Source: Parascedosporium putredinis (lineage: Eukaryota > Ascomycota > Sordariomycetes > Microascales > Microascaceae). Taken from it: a stretch of 64,000 bases of DNA. The stretch lies in the NCBI GenBank assembly GCA_949357655.1, contig CASHTG010000009.1, positions 744,001-808,000 on the forward strand, written 5' to 3'. The position numbers were made by a program, and so were the translations under genes. A model generated the notes under the pieces. It worked only from the letters and a program-made list of their open reading frames with translations. It did not search any database and was not told the origin of the DNA. Below, in pieces: positions 1 to 9,791 of this stretch (position 1 is its first letter; each line of letters opens with the position of its first letter).

Positions 1-2578
1 ATTCTGATGCCGTGGCTTGCGTCTCTCTTCAAGCTGGGTCTCAATTTGTTCGCGTGATGATTGTTTGCCGCCCAGGGTCGGCCACCTGCCACTCGTGCGG
101 CTCCACGATCAAAGTAACGGCTTTTCTAGCCTTCTCTTATCACCTTCGTACCCAGGCCACTTTCATGAGCAACCCATTTAAGCAGTATGTCAGCGGCGCT
201 CGCTTTCATATATTATATTACATGGAATGATAGAAATCTACATATGCCGGGCGGTTGTATCGCGCTCCACTCTCGAAGCGAACGAAGAATCGGCGGGCTC
301 TCTATTGAAGACTGGATTTTGGGGGAGGGCTGGGAATGGGCCCTTGGAACGGGGTCTAGACTCTCCCGGCTGAACGAGGCCATCCAAAAGCCGGTCTAAC
401 GGGCGGTGACGGGTGAGGGATTTGGACATTTGGTGCGGAGAGGCTGGCCACTCCCCGTCAAGGCGAGGAGACCGGATAGGCCATAGGTCAGTGTTCACAG
501 TTGCTCTGTAATTCTCTGATCAGCTTGGCGGCAGAATGCCAAGGGCCGCTCTCGCAGGTTGGGTTGTGTTCTTGTGTTCCATTGTTCGGTCCAATACAAG
601 TAGGGATAACTGAGGGAACGAATGTCTGTGTGAGTGTGGTATGTGTACTTCGTACTTCAGGACTGGGAAGAATACAAGTACACTTATGAGCTCCCATCGT
701 GAAAGAAGCCAAGTCAATGGGATTCATCGAGCTCTCGAAGTGAACACCCTCCCTCTCTTTGAACACCTCAGCCATCTCTGGATCAATGATACCTTCTTCG
801 ATGCAGAACTTTTCGTCATCTGGCTGGCGGAAAGAAAAGGAGCCGGCGCTCAGGGCCACAAAACCTACCGGACGAGGAGGAGAAGGCATGGGGCTCACGG
901 GAGGAGAAGAGGGAGGTGGGGTTGCTCACGGAAGACCAACCCATCATGTCGTTGCTCTTCCCGTCCGATTATCCCTGAAACAATTGAATATTCTGATTGA
1001 CCTTGCGGCGCGTGGAGGAAAGTCTCCAGGCCTGCCCAAGGTAGCTTTGGCGCCCAGAGCGAGAAGGAATGAGTTTCATTGGACAAAGCCGACTGGGGGT
1101 CAGCGGTCCACTGTGAGGCCAAGATCCGCCAAGAATGCATTGGTTGGTTGACCTCAGATGCCCCTCTAAAATTAATGAATCTGGAAAGCGCTTTTCAGAT
1201 TTGCTTTCGAAGTTCCCTTCAACTTGGAGGCAATGCAGCTTGAGCTCGCTGGCTGCGCTTTTTGCTTTGTTCTGTCCACTACGGCTCCCTTTCCTGAAAC
1301 GGACCGTGACCAAAGCGGCAACTTCCCAAGTAGAAAAAAACAAGACAGAAAAAAGGAGGGGAAAAGAAAGGAAGCTTCGATGGAGGGAGTGGTTCCATGT
1401 TTGGCCGGGACCTCTTCTCTTCCTTCCCGCTTCTCGAAAAATACATGGATTGATCAATGCAAGTGAGAGTGCACTGTTCGCTGTGCGGGTTGGTTTTTGT
1501 GTCATGTACTTGTGCGGCGTCCACGTTGCTGTCAACTCAAGCCTCCAATAATACCGAGTTGGGCTGTTTCTATTCTAAGAAGCTCCCGTTCTCCATTGCT
1601 CTCCTCGTCCATGCCCCTGGCCGCCCAATGCTTGAGCGCGTGGTCGACAAGGAGTCCACTTGGCTTAGAATCCTGGCGACTAATCCCGCGTCGCCCCAGT
1701 CCTGGGGTCCATACTCGCCGTCGAAGCGCCTAAGAGCCTGCGGCCCGTCTTTCGACCTCCCCTCCAATTCTACTCTGATGCTTGCGTTCTGGCCTGTGCA
1801 ACGATGCTCTGCTGAATCTATTCCTGGAGACTCCAAGATGAACCCCAAGACAAGGGTAGTACTACGTTATCGCTCACTCGCTGGTATTCAAGAGCAAGGT
1901 TGCTAAGCTGATACCCGCCCACGCTCCGGCCACGAACTCTCCCAGACTTATACAGCCGAGAGACGAAGCGCGGGGATACCACCCTTCCTATGCGCCTGGC
2001 CCACACACACTCTCTCGCCCACTTTGGTTCTGGATCGTGCTGCCGCTGGCGCCCGGCCACTTGACTTTTTTCTTTTTGCCTTTCTCCCGTGCTCATAGAA
2101 CACCCTAAAGTATATCTCATCTGCCCGCATGTGGAGCAGGGAACGTTCCCGGCCGATAACACTCTAACCTGCATGCCCTTGATATATGAACCATATCTTT
2201 CCCCTAATCTTGTGTGGCGCATTCCCCTTGGCCTTCCTCTGTCTTACGATCTCCCCCTCTTTCTCTTTGCAAGATAGCCTTTTCGGAATCACCAGATCTC
2301 ATCGAGTGAGATTTCCGAACGGGTATATACCAAGTGTATCACCGCCCCCGGCCCGACCATCTATTCAACCACGACGACTCGTGGCTTTCGATTGTCTTTT
2401 TCGCGCCCAGCCAGAATAATTTCAAAGGATCGGAGTTGTAGCTTGGCCATGCTTGATATCCAGGTCTTATAGCCTTCCTCGCTCTCTCTCTCTCTCCCTC
2501 CGCCTCAAGGCTCTTCACACGAAGGCCTAAATACTCTCTCATCCCAATATTCGACTCTTTTTCCATCTCCCTCTCAAA
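1..2578. other. Intergenic region, no supported gene
   Basis: No family is recognisable in any frame. The longest open stretches (minus strand 969-1535 and 488-898, plus strand 1457-1906) lack convincing splice-linked partners or known motifs. The right part, from about 2000, is rich in C and T and is best read as the promoter and 5' leader of the gene starting at 2579. Confidence 0.5.
2477..2506 (+). promoter_or_regulatory. CT-rich tract in the leader of the surface-protein gene
   Basis: An uninterrupted pyrimidine stretch built on CT dinucleotides lies about 75-100 nt before the inferred start codon at 2579. Such tracts are common just upstream of transcription or translation starts in filamentous ascomycetes. 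The role here is inferred from position only. Confidence 0.35.
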
Positions 2579-4201
2579 ATGGCGTCTTTTCGCATAAACC
2601 CCATTTTCTTTTATCCTTCCTCCTCCTCCTCGGTTTCCTCCGTCCCGCCTTCTGCCTCGAAGTAACGCCAGGTTCCTCATGTGCCTCGATCTGCATGGAC
2701 GAGGAGGGTGGTGACCCTTTCTCTCCCGACTCGTCCTCGACGAATGCGACCGACATTGTCTGCCAGGATAGCAAGTTCGCAAACGATGCGGTGGGAATCA
2801 AGTATAAGAGCTGCTTGGAGTGTCTGCAAAAGAGCCAAAAGACCAATGGAACGGAAAGCGACATCTCCTGGCTGCTCTACAACTTGAGGTTCGCCCTCGG
2901 AACGTGCCTTTACGGCTTCGAGGACAAGGACAAGGTCATCAACTCCCCTGCGTCATCAACTGGGCTTGTGAACCTCTGAAGGATGCCATCCTCGACAAGA
3001 ACCTCGATCCCGACTCCGACAGCCTGGACTACTGCACTGCCTCGAACAGCGCTCTGTTTGGCAAGACTCTCAAGTCGTGCGTCGCATGCCTCAAGTCGAG
3101 TGATGATGAGACCTACTTGGGCAACTGTAAGTGCTTGCACGAAAAACAACCTTTTCTACAAGTCCAAGTGTACTAATCTCCTTGTGTTAGTCCTCGTTGC
3201 TCTGCAAGTCGGTTGCACCCAGAAGGCTGCTCCCGGGAGCATCCTCGGCATTAGCGCGTCTCCTTCACGCGTTCCGCACTCGAGGTCACAGACTCGAGCG
3301 GCGACGATGAAGAGGAGAAGGAACCGGGCGCCTCTCCAAACAGTCTCACAACCGGTACTATAGTTGGTATCGCTATTGGCGCTGCTCTGTTTGTTTTCGG
3401 AGGCTTTGCCCTTTGGTTTGTGTATCGAAAGAAGAAGCGAAGTACGTCCATGGACCAGGACCAGAATGAAGGGGTAGAAGACCCTAACTCGCGGAGTAGC
3501 TCGCGAACTATGATATCCCACGCCCAGCCGTGGATCGCGTCTGAACGAAAGGCGCTCCACTCTACCTCGTCGAGCCGAGCCTCTAACTACGCCGACACGT
3601 ACGGCGAGAAGGATGACGCTCCCCGAAGCAAAAAGACTATTGGCGGCGGCATCAACAGCAACATCCCGAGCAGCCGCACGCACCAATATTCGCACAACCA
3701 CAACAACAGCCGGTCGTTTAGTGGCCAAAATTCTCTAGACCCCGCCCACGCCGCCTACATGTCCCACGACGGCCGATCCTCAGCCACACCCTCTCCGCAG
3801 CCCGGCTACGGTAACTACGCCGGAGCCTATAATCCTAATACCTCCGCACCGAACCCCCACCCCCTTCGAAGCCACATCCAAAACTATTCACGGATGCACT
3901 CCCGAGAACCCTCCCTCGACTCTAGATCCAGCACCCCTCAGCCTGCCGCTACGAGCACCGCTGCCGCCACTACCTCCGCCGCCCCCACCGCCCCTCTACT
4001 GTCCAAGAGGGTTTCGTCATGCCGCCACCTCCTCCTCGAGCTGCCAAAGTACCCTCGATAGCCGCTCCATCGGTCGACCGCACGCGCGCTCCCAAGAAAT
4101 ACGTGCCTCCTAGCATCAGCATCGAGGCTGCGGCAGCCGCTGACCAATCTTCCTCGTCCCGACCAAGGTACCACAAGGTTGACCCTCCGCAAGACTATTA
4201 G
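2579..4201 (+). CDS. Cys-rich single-pass surface protein (fungal 'LPXTG-domain' family), frameshifted
   Basis: Corrected length is about 520 residues with one 64-nt intron (3127-3190). The order is a signal peptide ending near residue 27 (FRPAFC-like), a Cys-rich ectodomain whose spacing (CASIC, CQDS, CLECLQKS, CTAS, CVACL) matches fungal proteins annotated as LPXTG-domain proteins, a membrane segment (TTGTIVGIAIGAALFVFG, about 3355-3420), a basic RKKKR stop-transfer, and a Ser/Asn/Pro-rich cytoplasmic tail. The tail ends with the family's STVQEGFV, poly-Pro and APKKYVPP elements. Four single-base losses break the frame: CCCC at 2599-2602, CCCC at 2945-2948, near 3254-3258, and CCCC at 3991-3994. 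The first hides the signal peptide, since only the ATG at 2579 joins it after repair. The family's function is unknown; a cell-surface sensor or adaptor is a guess. Confidence 0.8.
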
Positions 4202-4930
4202 CGGGCCTTGAAAAAGCGGCGGCATTGAACAGTGGCTACTGTTTGATGATTGCAGGCAACGTCCCTGATGGCGCACGCGAGCGTGGCGGCCTGGGCACTC
4301 ACGGGGGACCATAGTCAACCGTGCTGGATCTTTTGTTTTACTTTATTCGCCCATCTCTCATCTGGGTTCGGGAACTCGCGCACCGCAAAGGTTGCTGTGC
4401 GTTTTTACAAAGGGTCGTTCTTTCTTTTATCAGTGGGGGATACCATATAGAGGAGTAACACAAGGGCAATCGTTTTCAAGGGATTTGGGTTTTAATTCAC
4501 GGCAACAACGGAACGACATGTAGGAACGGACGGGACAAGGGGTCCTGGTATATATAGGGACTATTTGAACATGTTTGGATTCTTTTTTTCATGAAACTTG
4601 CCTGCCGTTCTCCATTGTGAAATCTTCGATGTTGTATCTTGATTCGGAAAGCCTGAGTGCCATTACCAGTGCCACAGCGTAGACGTCCGCGATATATGCA
4701 AGAGAGAGGGGCGAGTAGAGGATTGCCACAGATTCTATGCAAATTGAGGAAGGTCTTGGGATATACAAGAACAATTGGTATCATTGGTTACGAATAACTA
4801 GCGCTGACTGCCGAGAACCGGACGTATACAGTTCATAATGTGCTCGCCTATGGACTATACCCGCTATATAAAACATACAGTACTCATACAACACATAATG
4901 GGACAAGACGCTTGCTGTTATACAGCATCT
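4202..4930. other. Convergent intergenic region
   Basis: This lies between the 3' ends of the surface-protein gene and derlin. It is AT-richer than the flanking exons and probably holds both 3' UTRs. I see no gene. Confidence 0.6.
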
Positions 4931-6298
4931 TTACCCGAGCCTGCGGCCAGGGCCCCTCGACTCCCACTCGGCGGGCAAAGGACCGCGACCGGGGGCCATG
5001 CCGGTGGTCCTTCCGGTGCTGGGTTCTCCACCCGTGGGGTGGTAAGCCGAGCCATAGTCGCGCTTGAGGACGCGAGGCGTACCGACGAGGTACGAGAGGA
5101 AGAAAGGAGTGGGGAGGAGGCAGCGGCCACCGGCAAACTCGGGCCAGAGGCGGCGGCCAAAGTCCCACGAGTGAGCGACAAGGAGACCACCGATCTGGAG
5201 GGGGATGGCATCGACGCCGCCCATGACGAGGGAAGAGGCGATCATGAGGTAGGGGACGAGTTGGGCGGGGACGGGGAAAACGAAAAAGGTGGCCATTTGA
5301 CCCCGCTGGTCCTGATGAACAGTGTAGCAGAGGGCCATGATGAGGCCAGAAATGAAGGTGTAATAAGGACCCGAGAGGATCGGAGTGAAGCGCCAGGCGA
5401 ACTCGTTGAGGGTCTTTGTTTTGCGAGAATGTTAGCCGACCCGTCCCTTCTTGAACGATGTTTTCAATGGTGTACGTGAAAATTCGAACGAGTGAAAACC
5501 GAGAAAGGCGACACAAGCAAGTAAAAAAGAGTAGATAGGAGAAGAAATGTAGGGCGCTGAAAAAACCACCCGAGCCAGTATGAAAAACCGGTCGAGCCAT
5601 CCATTAGACATCCCACCATGCCCACACCCGAACCAAGCTCCGATGCGAATGAGTGGAGTGGTCCAGGTGCAGGGGTGATCTTCCTCATTTTCAGGAACCG
5701 CTCTAGCTGTGAGATGACACTATGCGGGCAGATAGATGAGGGGTTTTTTACGAAGAAAATCAAGCAAAAACAGAAAGGATATGGTGAACGAGGGATGCGT
5801 GGTCGAAACACGAAGCAAGATAAAGGAGAGTAAGGAAGGGGCGGAACCATCGACATACCACAATGCTCAGGGCGACGTAGATGAGATACCAGAGGATGTC
5901 CTCAAGCTTAGGGAACCGCGGGTTGCCCTTCTCAAGTTCTGAGAGGTACTTGTACAGGAAGTACGTATCGAACAGCATACCCCAGTCAGGACGGGTAAGG
6001 AGGAACGATGTTGGGAGGCGCCAGATCTCGGGCACGAACTTGAAAATGTAGTCTACATGCCATAGTACTCGATAGATGGACACAATATTCGTGTAGCAGA
6101 GCACGGACATGACAAATGAGAAGGTGGAAATGTTTCTGAAAGGACGACAAGGTTAGCGGTCAAGGACGAGACTGCAAGGCGAGGGGCGTGCTGGCCTCCG
6201 AGTTAACGGGAAAGAAAAAGCTTTTCTTACCTAGCAAAGAGAGGCAATCGCCGCCACATATCCACCAACTGCTCACCGGGTCCCGATTGAGTCGACAT
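4931..6298 (-). CDS. Derlin (Der1-like ER-associated degradation protein)
   Basis: Three exons (6231-6298, 5859-6135, 5413-4931) give 275 residues with no frameshift, the only intact gene here. Derlins are rhomboid pseudoproteases of the ER membrane that help retrotranslocate misfolded proteins. Visible marks are six hydrophobic segments, the WR motif in EIWRLPTSFLL in the first loop, ALCYTVHQDQRGQ after TM4, and GGLLVAHSWDF with a GxxxH-like face in TM6, followed by the conserved ending SRGPGRRLG. Intron 1 is 95 nt. Intron 2 is 445 nt (5414-5858), long for this genome, but has a good donor (gtatgt) and a CTAAC branch site before the acceptor, and the joined exons keep phase 0. A small hidden exon cannot be excluded. 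It could be the Der1 or the Dfm1 class; the short C-terminal tail favours Der1. Confidence 0.88.
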
Positions 6299-6982
6299 CT
6301 TGGCTGGATAAGAAAGGAAATCCCAAAGATTCAAAACTTCAATCGGCAACAGAGACGGCTGCGTTGCGGGTCGGCAATTGCCACAAAGAAATGTGTGTGC
6401 GTCTCAACTCAAACTTGATTCAGCAGAGTTTTGCGATATTTCAGAGATAGCAGGTGGGTGGGATGGAAAAAGAAGTAGAGATTGAATGGGGGAAGTTTCT
6501 GTCTTGCGCAGGCTACGGCGCTGACGTTCTTTGGTTCCCTTCACATTGTTGGTTGGGAAATTGGTGAACCGTGTTCTTTTGGAGAAAAAAAGAGTGGAAG
6601 GAACGGAAGGAGCTGGAAACTCAGGCAAAAATTTATAAGGATGTGCGAAGAGCTAGAAAGTGGGGGAGCTATTTTGCCGATGATATGCCGGGTCCTCACC
6701 TCACCTGAGCTTTCAACCGGGGACTGAGAGAGCTCGTGTGAGAGTGATGTCCTTTGAAAAGACTGCGTGAGATTTTTCTTTTTTTTTTTCGTCTGAGGAT
6801 TATAATTCCGATATTACATATACCGTCGCTTTAGCTAGCGCAATATCTTCATACACAGCGCCTGCTTTGCCAAGATCCCGCCTTGGAACCATCGCCCGAG
6901 GAGCCTCTTGGCGGCACTGATTCAACAAGTCAGGTTGCCGGGGCTTTGAAGCCGTGAAAGCATCACACGAAACATTTCAACC
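6299..6982. other. Divergent promoter region
   Basis: This 684-nt region separates the start of derlin (minus) from the start of the small mitochondrial-type gene (plus), so it should carry both promoters. There is a T-rich run near 6776-6792. No coding signal is seen. Confidence 0.6.
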
Positions 6983-7409
6983 ATGCCGCTGAGCAATTTG
7001 AAAGCCGAGGAGGCGAAAGAAGCGACATGGGAAGCCGGGCGTGGTGCGGTGATAGGGTCGTTGAAATGGGGTGCGGTGGCGGCCGTCATCGCCGGCGTTG
7101 GCCAAACCGCTTACCCTCTACCGAGGACTGACCATTCAGTTTAAAGTGTAAATACGCCCCGTATCCCTTCTCATTAACCCCCTTTTGCCTTTGATCTCCT
7201 TTCCCATCTTTAGACTCCATGACGGAAGTCACTAACGAAGGAACAGATACATCCAAATGTCTGCCATGATCATGGGTGGCATGTTGGAGGCGGACAACCG
7301 AATGAGGATGTATGAGCAGAGGATACGGCTGCAAAACCGGAGGCTGCGGGAGCAGGCAAAGTGGGAGAGGTACGAACAAGAGTTTTTAGAGCAGAAGAGC
7401 GAAAAGTAG
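6983..7409 (+). CDS. Small membrane protein, probably mitochondrial (Rcf2/HIG1-related fungal family), frameshifted
   Basis: Two exons (6983-7147, 7247-7409) encode about 109 residues. The N-terminal half, starting MPLSNLKAEEAKEATW, carries one hydrophobic segment (GSLKWGAVAAVIAGVG) and then YRGLTIQFKV. The second exon continues YIQMSAMIMGGMLEADNRM and becomes a charged helix of RMYEQRIRLQNRRLREQ type. The layout resembles small conserved fungal proteins that I recall being annotated as hypoxia/HIG1-type or Rcf2-like respiratory supercomplex factors; that assignment is from memory of the layout and is uncertain. The 99-nt intron has a CTAAC branch point. The frame breaks near 7119-7128, where two bases appear to be missing from a CCTCTAC context, unlike the single-base losses elsewhere. 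Confidence 0.65.
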
Positions 7410-7721
7410 AGGGATAGGGTGTAGCCGCGTTGCAATTCCCCGAGGCTAGCTCCTCTTGGTGGTGGCTGTTCATTCATGACTGCTGTCCCATGTGTATATA
7501 TATGTAAAAGATTTATTCCGGCTGGGCATTGGTATATAGGCCCTCCTGTTCATAACGGATGCGGATGCCCCCACCCCCTCTCAACAGACTCACGTTTCTC
7601 TCTTGCCCTGCTTCGTACTTTTGATATCATCAATGTTAATTATCATTCCAACGCCGTCGTCCGGAAATGCACCACCGCCCCTCCCTTTTGTGCTTCCACA
7701 CCTCGTCACCTCGTCACCTCG
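7410..7721. other. Short convergent intergenic region
   Basis: This 312-nt gap separates the 3' ends of the small mitochondrial-type gene and the RFC gene. A tandem 'cctcgtcac' motif occurs three times near 7701-7725, just past the RFC stop. No gene is seen. Confidence 0.6.
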
Positions 7722-8976
7722 TCACTTTGACGAGATTTCGAATTTCTTGGGGTCCATGTTGAGCTTACACAGCCTTACAACACAGCCGCTAAGCTGCAGA
7801 AGCGTCTGCACACCTTCCAGGATCTTCATATGAGCGAAGCCAATCTCCTTGATGAACTCCAGCTTCGAGTGCTCGCTGAGGGTATCTATCGTCTTGGTCA
7901 CTTTGAACATGGTACTGATGATATCGTGACTCGAATAGCCTAGGTCCCATAGCTCCCTCAAACCATCGAGGGCGGCATCCACGTTGCTCTCGTAGCAGGC
8001 CTTGAGCATGGCTTGGACCTTGATGGGGTGGGGGAGTCGACGACCTTGAACACGTTATCGCCGGATACGAAACCGAAACCGGCAAACGTAGATTGGAGGT
8101 TGTTGATGGCTTGTCGCATATCACCCTCGGCGCTGAAGACGAGGGCAGCTAGGCCGTCATCGCTGTACTCGACCTTTTCGGCCTCGATGATTTGCAGCAG
8201 CCTCTTGACGACTTGGGCGTCGGTTAACCGGGAGTAGCGCAGGATCGCGCAACGGGACTGCAGGGGCTCGATAATCTTGTTGGACTGGTTGCACGCGAAA
8301 GCGAAGCGGGTCGTGTTCGAGTAGATCTCCATGGTTCGGCGGAGGGCCTGCTGCGCGCCCGATGTCATGCTGTCGGCTTCGTCGAGAATGACGAGCTTAT
8401 GGCGACCGGCGGGAAGTGTGACCTTTTTCTGGGCGAAACCCTTGATTCGGTTCCTCACAACGTCGATACCTGTGGGGGTGCATGGGTGGTTAGAGCTTGT
8501 TTGGGACACTCGGGGAGCTGAAGTGGAAAGAAGACTATGCCAAAGCGTCTTCAACATTGGTGCCTACCTCGCTCGTCACTGGCATTTAGTTCTAGTACAG
8601 CTTCTTTGTAGGCATCGCCAAGGAGTTGTCGCGCTAGACAGTGAATACTTGTCGTCTTTCCGATACCTGGCGTACCCGAGATAATGACGTGGGGCATGTT
8701 GCCTTCTCTCGCGATGATCTTCAGGCGCTCTATCGTTTCCGTGTTTCCGACTACATCATCGAGGAAGACGGGTCTGTACTTTTCAACCCTGGAACATGCA
8801 AGCCCGTCAGCTACGCGTTGCTTGAATCGCGGAGGAAGCCACAAGGTGCAAGGCGTCTGGCTGGAAACTTACCAGGGAAGTTCGTAGGTTGCGCTTCCGT
8901 TTGTGGCCCGGGCGAGGGCGGCCTTTGACGCCGAGTTTGACGACTCGCCTGCCTGTGCAGATTTCGCGGTAGACAT
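7722..8976 (-). CDS. rfc4: Replication factor C small subunit, Rfc4 type (human RFC2)
   Basis: This is a subunit of the pentameric AAA+ clamp loader that opens PCNA and loads it at primer-template junctions. Three exons (8873-8976, 8568-8788, 7722-8469) give 357 residues. Visible in order are VEKYRP near residue 36, Walker A GTPGIGKT near 73-80, NASDERG, Walker B ILDEADSM near 136-143 with the DEAD form typical of RFC subunits, the sensor region FACNQSNKI, and the SRC motif in QSRCAILRYS containing the arginine finger. The ending LEFIKEIGFAHMKILEGV followed by a helical collar matches yeast Rfc4 rather than Rfc2, Rfc3 or Rfc5. One base is missing in the GGGGG run at 8030-8034 (plus-strand view), which splits the protein after VVDSP. 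Confidence 0.93.
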
Positions 8977-9791
8977 CTTAGTTTGTCCCTTTTCGCCTCT
9001 TGAATAAAAAACAGGATTTGCTCGCGCAGACTGCGGTGGTGGTTACAGATGGATGCGTCGAGGAAAACTGAGGGCGGGATGGCGGGACAGCCTCTTTACG
9101 CGCTGGACGTGAATGGCGGCAGCGCGTTTCACGCCCTGCTGTTGGATTATTGCCTGGCTCAGAATCCCGCTGCATAAAAAGAGCACGCTAGCCGTGCATT
9201 ACGCGGGTGTGCACTAATAACTCCACTGACGCACTGGACCTGGTTGTCCAGAGGGGGTCTCGGATAATTCTCGGTACGCGTATCAGCTAAGGGGGTTTGG
9301 GCACCAGCTCGCTTGGCGTCTTGTCCCTGTTTCTAAAAAGCACACGGAAACATTGAGTGGCTTCTGACAAAGGCGGCCCGTTTCCAAGACCTGAAGGGTG
9401 TTACGTAGCCTTATGAGAGGAATGCGACAGGGGACTCCAACAGCCCACGACCATCACTATCATTCGTCTGCCTAGCTTCGATTTCAAACTTTTTTCTTTG
9501 TTTGTTTCTAAACTCACGTCCAGATGATATTTGCATAGTACAACGCGATCAATTATTCCTTTGATAACCTGTGCCGGCTCTTAGCGACAAGCCTTGATTG
9601 AAGCTTAGTTCGCCTCGACTTAGCTGCCATCAGCGGCGTGCTGTTGATCCCTTTTAATGACGGCTTGTGCCGAACCTTAAACAACCCCCAACCATCTACC
9701 CAGGCTCTTCTCTTCTCCGCCCTCCCTCCCTCATCCCATTCCCTCTCTTGCGACTCAACATTAAACTGGGCAACACAACCCTCGATGCGGC
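8977..9791. other. Divergent promoter region of rfc4 and neo1
   Basis: This 815-nt region separates the two start codons. A pyrimidine-rich stretch at about 9700-9745 precedes the neo1 start. I see no gene. Confidence 0.6.

Noticed and set aside
488..898. 136-codon minus-strand open frame
   Set aside because: The first half looks mildly protein-like, but there is no recognisable domain and no joining exon.
2579..4201. Programmed ribosomal frameshifting as the cause of the breaks
   Set aside because: Breaks occur in nearly every gene, at varied sites, without a shared slippery heptamer or downstream structure, and often several per gene. Sequencing error fits better.
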